From STF1-184 sp050178795 (GTDB taxonomy: Bacteria > Bacillota > Clostridia > Christensenellales > UBA1242), in the NCBI GenBank assembly GCA_050178795.1, contig JBFXFT010000001.1, positions 108,283-172,282 of the forward strand: DNA of 64,000 nt, read 5' to 3'. A program made the translations under genes and the position numbers. The notes under the pieces were generated by a model, which was not told the DNA's origin, searched no databases, and saw only the letters and a list, made by a program, of their open reading frames with translations. Of this stretch, positions 60,035 through 64,000 are shown in pieces; within the stretch, counting starts at the first letter, position 1, and each line of letters begins with the position of its first letter.

Positions 60035-61846
60035 TTAAACCTCTGGCGTTTCTTCCAATATGTTTATTATTAATTTGGCAAGATTTGGGTCAAATTGAGT
60101 GCCAGAACACCTTTTAATTTCGTCAATGGCTTCTTGTTTAGTCTTGCCCGCTTTATATGACCTTCCGTTTATCATAACCTCATAAGCATCAATAAAACTA
60201 ATTATTCTTGAAAGATATGGTATGTCCTCCTCCGCCAAATTGTTTGGGTAGCCCTTGCCATCCCAATGCTCGTGGTGACAAAGTACAATGTAAGCAACAT
60301 ATTTTAGTTCGTCTACAGAGTTTAAAATTCTGTAACCAACCTCAGAGTGTTTTTTAAGAACCTCATATTCTTCTTTTGTTACTTTGCCAGTTTTTGTAAG
60401 TATTTCTTCATCAACCGCAACTTTGCCAATATCGTGTAGTCTAATTGCAATCTTTAAGTTGTTTTCTTGCTCAGCAGATAAATGTAGCCTATTCATTATT
60501 TTGTTGATGATAGTAAGCATATTGTTTGTATGTGTTTTAGTCTCTGGACTTTTTTCTGCAAGAGCGTTCTCTAATGACGCTATTAAATTGCTCCTTGCGC
60601 TCTTTCCGTGTTGAAGTTTAGCGCTATACATTGCGTCTTCTGCTTCTTTCATCAAATTGACATCATCGTCTTTTGTATTTTTAGTTGCAAAGCCAGTTCC
60701 TATAGAAAGCGTCATTAATTCTGTACTGTTTTTTAAACATAATGTTTCAATTCGGTTATTTATTTTAGCGACAATTTGACTATTTGTTTTAGGTAGTAAA
60801 ATTGTAAACTCATCTCCACCTGTCCTTGCTAAAATATCTTCTTTTCTAATACACTCGCCCAAGGTTGAAGCAATCATTTTTAATAAATTGTCTCCTGCCT
60901 CGTGCCCAAAGGCATCGTTATATAATTTTAGACCATTTACGTCGCCCATTATTATGGAAATTGGAAATTGATTTGTCTTTACATATTCTTTAAATTTTTC
61001 TTCCAAATAGTATCTGTTATATACGCCTGTCAAATAGTCATGTGTAATCAAATAGCCTATTTTTTCTTTTGATTCCAACTCCTTTGTCGCGTCATTAAAA
61101 ATAATAATAGACCCTTCAGAAGATTGATTTTCTTTGTCCTTAATTACGGCTGCTGTAGCCTCAATAGGCAACCATTCTCCGTTATAGAGTCTTAAAATTA
61201 CGCCGTCTTCTGCGTTTATTCTTATTGGATTATTCATTAGGTCTTCGCTCTTTATAAAAATACGTTTATTTGTGTTTTTGTTTTTAATATTAAAAACATT
61301 TTCGTTTGCTAACCCTAAAATGTCCTTTGCTTTAAAACCTGTAATATCTTCTGCTGCTTTATTAAAGAAAGTTATGTCTTCACTTTTATTTGACGCCATT
61401 ACGCCATCTGCTATGCTCTCAAGCGTTAAAGTAAGCCTTTCCTTGCTATTTTCTAACTCTTTACTAAGTATTACTTTATCTGTAATATCTTTAATTTCTA
61501 TTGTAAAAATATTATCTCTTACCTTTATGCTGGTAACCTCTAAATTTTTATTTGTATAGGTTGAGTAACCTTTAAAATTGACTTCCTTGCCCGTTTTAAC
61601 AGTAATGTAAAAGTTCTTCGCCCACATGGGGTCAATGTCTGGGACATACTCCCTAATAGTTTTGCCCTCTGCTTCTTTACCTACGAGCAAAATTTCGCTT
61701 GCCTTTTTGTTAATAAACAACACCTTAAAGTTGTTTGGAATGCCATTATCATCGTATAGCATTTCACAGACAGCAAAACCTGTACCAAAGCCGTCATAAA
61801 TCATTTCTTCAAAGTCTAAGTTGTATTTCTTTGCACTGCCACCCAT
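60035..61846 (-). CDS. PAS-PAS-GGDEF-HD-GYP signalling protein
   Basis: 603 residues. Two PAS-like domains cover about residues 10-110 (DFEEMIYDGFGTGFAVCE) and 125-255 (SIADGVMASNKSEDITFFNKAAEDITGF). The GGDEF domain has DYLTGVYNRYYLEE and an intact ARTGGDEFTILLP (about 342), so it may make cyclic di-GMP or cyclic GMP-AMP. The HD-GYP part has RLHDIGKVAVDEEIL, HSEVGYRIL, HHEHWDGKGYP, the last being the GYP site, so it may also degrade cyclic di-GMP. One protein with both activities is a common arrangement. It senses an unknown signal in the cytoplasm; no transmembrane helix is seen. Confidence 0.9.
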   Translation of the reverse strand: MGGSAKKYNLDFEEMIYDGFGTGFAVCEMLYDDNGIPNNFKVLFINKKASEILLVGKEAEGKTIREYVPDIDPMWAKNFYITVKTGKEVNFKGYSTYTNKNLEVTSIKVRDNIFTIEIKDITDKVILSKELENSKERLTLTLESIADGVMASNKSEDITFFNKAAEDITGFKAKDILGLANENVFNIKNKNTNKRIFIKSEDLMNNPIRINAEDGVILRLYNGEWLPIEATAAVIKDKENQSSEGSIIIFNDATKELESKEKIGYLITHDYLTGVYNRYYLEEKFKEYVKTNQFPISIIMGDVNGLKLYNDAFGHEAGDNLLKMIASTLGECIRKEDILARTGGDEFTILLPKTNSQIVAKINNRIETLCLKNSTELMTLSIGTGFATKNTKDDDVNLMKEAEDAMYSAKLQHGKSARSNLIASLENALAEKSPETKTHTNNMLTIINKIMNRLHLSAEQENNLKIAIRLHDIGKVAVDEEILTKTGKVTKEEYEVLKKHSEVGYRILNSVDELKYVAYIVLCHHEHWDGKGYPNNLAEEDIPYLSRIISFIDAYEVMINGRSYKAGKTKQEAIDEIKRCSGTQFDPNLAKLIINILEETPEV

Positions 61847-61953
61847 AATTCACCTCTGTTAAATTTAATATTGCAACTTTATGTATGTAAAGTTTAGCAC
61901 AACAAAAAATGTAAACCTAATAAAATATATAGCCTTAGTAAATGTTTTCAAAA

Positions 61954-61984
61954 AATTAAAAAACAGCCAATTAGACTGTTTTTT
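61954..61984 (-). terminator. Terminator after the unknown gene at 62000
   Basis: A-rich AAAAACAG (61959-61966) pairs with CTGTTTTT (61976-61983) over nine bases; T follows on the minus strand. Confidence 0.65.
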
Positions 61985-61999
61985 ACTCTTATTAAAAAA

Positions 62000-62497
62000 C
62001 TATAATTCAAGCCCTTTGTTGTTTTCATACTCTTCAATTTGTGATAGTAATTGGTTTGTAGGTGCTAGTATGCCAAAAGGCTTGTAGGCTGACCCACCAT
62101 CAAGCCCCCTAATTAGTACATCGCCTAGACCACTATTCCAGCCAAAATCATATTCTTTGTTTAAAACAAATTTAAGTTCTATGTCGCCATTTACTAAATC
62201 TACTTCTAGACTATCATTTTTAATGTTTGCAGGTGCCTCTCCCTTAAAAATAAGTTTTGTCCTAGTTTTGTCCTTTTTGCAAAAATAAGGGGAATCATCT
62301 AACTTTTTGTACCACTTGTAAAAAAAGTTGTAGTATTCGCTGCCATTCTCTATTTTAAAACATACTGTGTTGTCAATTTTTTTAGCCTTTTCAAGCGTAA
62401 AAAGATAATCGGTATATACACAAATTTTTAAAACGCCTTGAGCGTCAGTAAGCACCAATTCTTTAAAAGAATCATTATAAACTATTTTTGCATTCAT
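62000..62497 (-). CDS. 165-residue protein, unknown
   Basis: The ATG at 62497 is preferred (AGGTG about 8 bases before it); a GTG at 62506 is possible. The sequence is beta-strand-rich: KIVYNDSFKELVLTDAQG, LKICVYTDYLFTLEKAKKI, CFKIENGSEYYNFFYKWYKKL and a C-terminal GDVLIRGLDGGSAYKPFG. No signal peptide, membrane helix or known motif. It shares an upstream element with the following gene to the right, so the two may be coregulated. Confidence 0.6.
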   Translation of the reverse strand: MNAKIVYNDSFKELVLTDAQGVLKICVYTDYLFTLEKAKKIDNTVCFKIENGSEYYNFFYKWYKKLDDSPYFCKKDKTRTKLIFKGEAPANIKNDSLEVDLVNGDIELKFVLNKEYDFGWNSGLGDVLIRGLDGGSAYKPFGILAPTNQLLSQIEEYENNKGLEL

Positions 62498-62512
62498 AAA
62501 ACCCACACCTAA

Positions 62513-62546
62513 AAAATTAAATCTAAACCAATTTTAACACACAACT
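62513..62546 (-). repeat. Upstream repeat, copy 1
   Basis: A 34-bp element, AACACACAACT-type on plus with extended -10 TGT-TAAAAT on minus, lies before the gene at 62497. The same sequence with two differences is found at 63184-63217 before the gene at 63144. It is probably a promoter duplicated with the genes. Confidence 0.6.
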
Positions 62547-62598
62547 CTAAAAACGGCAATACACAAAAATAAATTATAAAAAATTCTCTAATTAATAA

Positions 62599-63144
62599 TT
62601 ATTCTATAGGTAATTGATAACCTAAAATCGCCATTATTGCGGCTACAAGAGTAATAATATTTAGTAGTACTAAAAAGAAATTTTTATAAAATTTTCTATC
62701 GCCTGCTGGAATTAATAAATCAAAAAAAACGTATAAAAGATATAATAAATTGGATATCCAGAAAATTATTAGTGCTAACTTTAGTACAAATAACCAAATT
62801 AAATTAGTAAAAGAGAATAACCAATTCAAAAAAATAAATCCCAATGCTACAACTATAATTCCTATTATATCATTAATTGAATATTCATATTTGATTTTGC
62901 CGCATATTAATAATATTATAAATCTATTCAAAATAATACCAACTACAAAAATTGAAGCAAATAATATTATTATATTGAATGTCTCAGTATCGTTTTGGTA
63001 TAATAACACGTAAAAAGCAGTAATTAATAAAACAATTGCTAAAATGAAAAATGCCAGAATGCCCATTCTGTCGTAAACATAATCTTTTTCTTTTTTATGA
63101 TTATCTTCATATTTTTTTCTTATAAACTCTACTATTTTATTCAT
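62599..63144 (-). CDS. Small membrane protein, unknown
   Basis: 181 residues, ATG about ten bases after GGGGGTG. After a charged N-terminus (KKYEDNHKKEKDYVYD) there are about five hydrophobic helices (ILAFFILAIVLLITAFYVLL; IIILFASIFVVGIILNRFI; IIGIIVVALGFIFLNWLF; LIWLFVLKLALIIFWISNLLY; FFLVLLNIITLVAAIMAIL). No known motif. It is behind the second copy of the shared upstream element. Confidence 0.6.
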   Translation of the reverse strand: MNKIVEFIRKKYEDNHKKEKDYVYDRMGILAFFILAIVLLITAFYVLLYQNDTETFNIIILFASIFVVGIILNRFIILLICGKIKYEYSINDIIGIIVVALGFIFLNWLFSFTNLIWLFVLKLALIIFWISNLLYLLYVFFDLLIPAGDRKFYKNFFLVLLNIITLVAAIMAILGYQLPIE

Positions 63145-63183
63145 ATAGTTTTTTCACCCCCGTTTAGTTTTTGCACACCCGTT

Positions 63184-63217
63184 AAATTAAATATAAACCA
63201 ATTTTAACACACAACTT
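63184..63217 (-). repeat. Upstream repeat, copy 2
   Basis: Nearly identical to 62513-62546 (see there), placed before the small membrane protein gene. The extended -10 (TGT-TAAAAT) is retained. Confidence 0.6.
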
Positions 63218-63250
63218 CCCCACAGAACAACACATTATTAAAAATAAAAA

Positions 63251-63618
63251 ACAAGTCTTTCAACTTGTTTTTCTTTGGTGCGGATGAAGGGACTTGCTCC
63301 GCTTGTATGTATGCGTAAAAAGTCCGTCCGCTTTCACGCCAGTCGCTACAAACAGTGCTCAGCACTATTTGCTTTACGCGCCGTTCAAGTCCTAATTTTT
63401 GTAAATAAAAAACAAGTCTTTCAACTTGTTTTTCTTTTGTGCGGATGAAGGGACTTGCTCCGCTTGTATGTATGCGTAAAAAGTCCGTCCGCTTTCACGC
63501 CAGTCGCTACAAACAGTGCTCAGCACTATTTGCTTTACGCGCCGTTCAAGTCCTAATTTTTGTAAATAAAAAACAAGTCTTTCAACTTGTTTTTCTTTGG
63601 TGCGGATGAAGGGACTTG
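63251..63618 (-). repeat. 161-bp tandem repeats ending in a tRNA-Leu 3' end
   Basis: Two full 161-bp units (63251-63411 and 63412-63572) and a partial third (63573-63618) that continues into the tRNA gene. Each unit contains the last about 20 bases of the tRNA-Leu(TAG) with its following terminator hairpin (ACAAGTC-tttcaa-CTTGTTTTT), then about 100 bases with nested inverted repeats: GGACTTG/CAAGTCC, GCGTAAA/TTTACGC and AGTGCT/AGCACT. The two units differ by a single base pair near the CCA. They could be scars of integration events or a small mobile or structured element. No protein is encoded. Confidence 0.85.
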
Positions 63619-63681
63619 AACCCCCACATCGTAGATACTAGATCCTAAGTCTAGCGCGTCTGCCAATTCCGCCACATCCGC
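63598..63681 (-). tRNA. tRNA-Leu (anticodon TAG)
   Basis: Read on minus: acceptor GCGGATG with CATCCGC, anticodon arm CTAGA-CTTAGGA-TCTAG giving TAG, a long variable arm and T arm GGGGGTTCAAGTCCC. CCA is encoded (63598-63600). The 3' end is repeated in the tandem array downstream. Confidence 0.95.
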
Positions 63682-63708
63682 ATGGTAAAGTGATTTTTTA
63701 CTACAATA

Positions 63709-63737
63709 ATATTAACCTATCTATATTTAAAAATCAA
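63709..63737 (-). promoter_or_regulatory. Promoter of tRNA-Leu(TAG)
   Basis: TTGATT (63732-63737), 17 bases and TAATAT (63709-63714), 28 bases before the tRNA. Confidence 0.65.
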
Positions 63738-63845
63738 CTTATTTTTTAAAGATTTTACTTAACTTAAATTTAATACTCTACTAAAAGTAAGTTTTAAATA
63801 TAAAATTTAGTATTTTATTAAACTTTATATTTAAGCATTTATTTG

Positions 63846-63940
63846 AGCAAAGTACAAGGCTCAACAAATTTAATTCAGGCAGGAGCATATATTTAATATG
63901 TGACTGTCTGAGTAAGTTTGTTAGAAACGAAGTAATTTGC
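63846..63940. other. Nested hairpin element of unknown kind
   Basis: Three inner stems lie on one axis: AACAAATTT (63863-63871) with AAGTTTGTT (63914-63922), TCAGGCAG (63875-63882) with CTGTCTGA (63904-63911) with one G-U, and CATAT (63886-63890) with ATATG (63896-63900). Between the last two is an internal loop GAG/TGA able to form sheared G-A pairs. An outer stem GCAAA (63847-63851) with TTTGC (63936-63940) closes it. This looks like a structured RNA, strand undecided. It lies between two tRNA genes. Confidence 0.5.
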
Positions 63941-63955
63941 CAAAGAAATGTTTAA

Positions 63956-64000
63956 TGGTGACCCATCCGCGACTCGAACGCGGGACACCTTGATTAAAAG
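63956..64000 (-). tRNA. tRNA-Lys (anticodon TTT), 5' part cut off
   Basis: The minus strand shows the anticodon loop CTTTTAA followed by TCAAG (anticodon TTT), T arm CCGCGTTCGAGTCGCGG, acceptor ATGGGTC, discriminator A and encoded CCA (63956-63958). The 5' half is outside the window. Confidence 0.9.

Overview
The window is low-GC, AT-rich DNA with tightly packed genes, Shine-Dalgarno sites close to GGAGG and some TTG/GTG starts. ClpC, a phenylalanine T-box, YkvI- and YwaF-type membrane proteins, a PucR-type helix-turn-helix and a type II-A CRISPR system all point to a member of the Bacillota (Firmicutes), probably an uncultured Clostridia-like lineage. TGA is used as a stop codon, so the genetic code is standard. 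A run of exactly 100 N inside the CRISPR array shows this is a scaffold from a draft or metagenome assembly. The taxonomic assignment is inference.

Layout. (1) 1-8.7 kb, minus strand: one end of a prophage. It holds a late regulator, large terminase, a small-terminase-like protein, a zinc-finger protein, portal, scaffold, major capsid protein, two connector-type proteins and a truncated tail/stabilisation protein, read from a consensus promoter at 8670-8699. (2) 8.9-10.8 kb: a plus-strand exported, membrane-anchored repeat protein. (3) 10.8-22.97 kb, minus strand: a type IIA topoisomerase pair (ParE/ParC type); then a group with pyrimidine-nucleoside phosphorylase, TsaE, a TsaB-RimI fusion and a membrane protein; then an ABC-like ATPase, a PucR-type HTH protein, endonuclease III, Obg, YhbY and RsfS. 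(4) 23.1-32.5 kb: an alpha-oxoamine synthase on plus, then hibernation factor, ClpC, an amidohydrolase, DegV and DNA polymerase I on minus. (5) 32.6-45.3 kb: tRNA-Leu(CAA), an unknown protein, a nucleoside kinase-CYTH fusion beside a second CYTH protein, a HAD phosphatase, a YwaF-like protein, ribosomal protein S20 with a long tail, HolA, ComEC, GlyA, a phosphoesterase, Smr, RsmD and several very small genes including two BFD-like iron-sulfur proteins. (6) 45.4-53.5 kb: tRNA-Lys(CTT) and a complete type II-A CRISPR-Cas locus: array, leader, csn2, cas2, cas1, cas9 and a divergent tracrRNA. (7) 53.6-57.1 kb: pheT and pheS behind a T-box, both with unusual features. (8) 57.1-64 kb: a DEAD-box helicase, a YkvI-like transporter, a PAS-GGDEF-HD-GYP signalling protein, two unknown genes with a shared upstream element, and a cluster with tRNA-Leu(TAG), 161-bp tandem repeats built on the tRNA 3' end, a nested hairpin and part of tRNA-Lys(TTT).

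How the parts work together. The CRISPR locus is readable end to end. crRNAs come from the minus strand, from a leader next to csn2. The tracrRNA is read on plus from just upstream of cas9; its anti-repeat pairs with the crRNA repeat through a lower stem, a GA/AAGU bulge and an upper stem as in known type II-A systems, and it ends in a UUCG-capped terminator. The N gap in the array appears to be a false scaffold join, because 127 bases on its left are repeated exactly on its right.

The most unusual signals outside CRISPR are a phenylalanyl-tRNA synthetase whose beta chain lacks the N-terminal OB-fold domain and whose alpha chain has Lys at the motif 3 Arg position, an in-frame TGA between a well-formed start and the nucleoside kinase, and the tRNA-derived tandem repeats at 63.25-63.62 kb.
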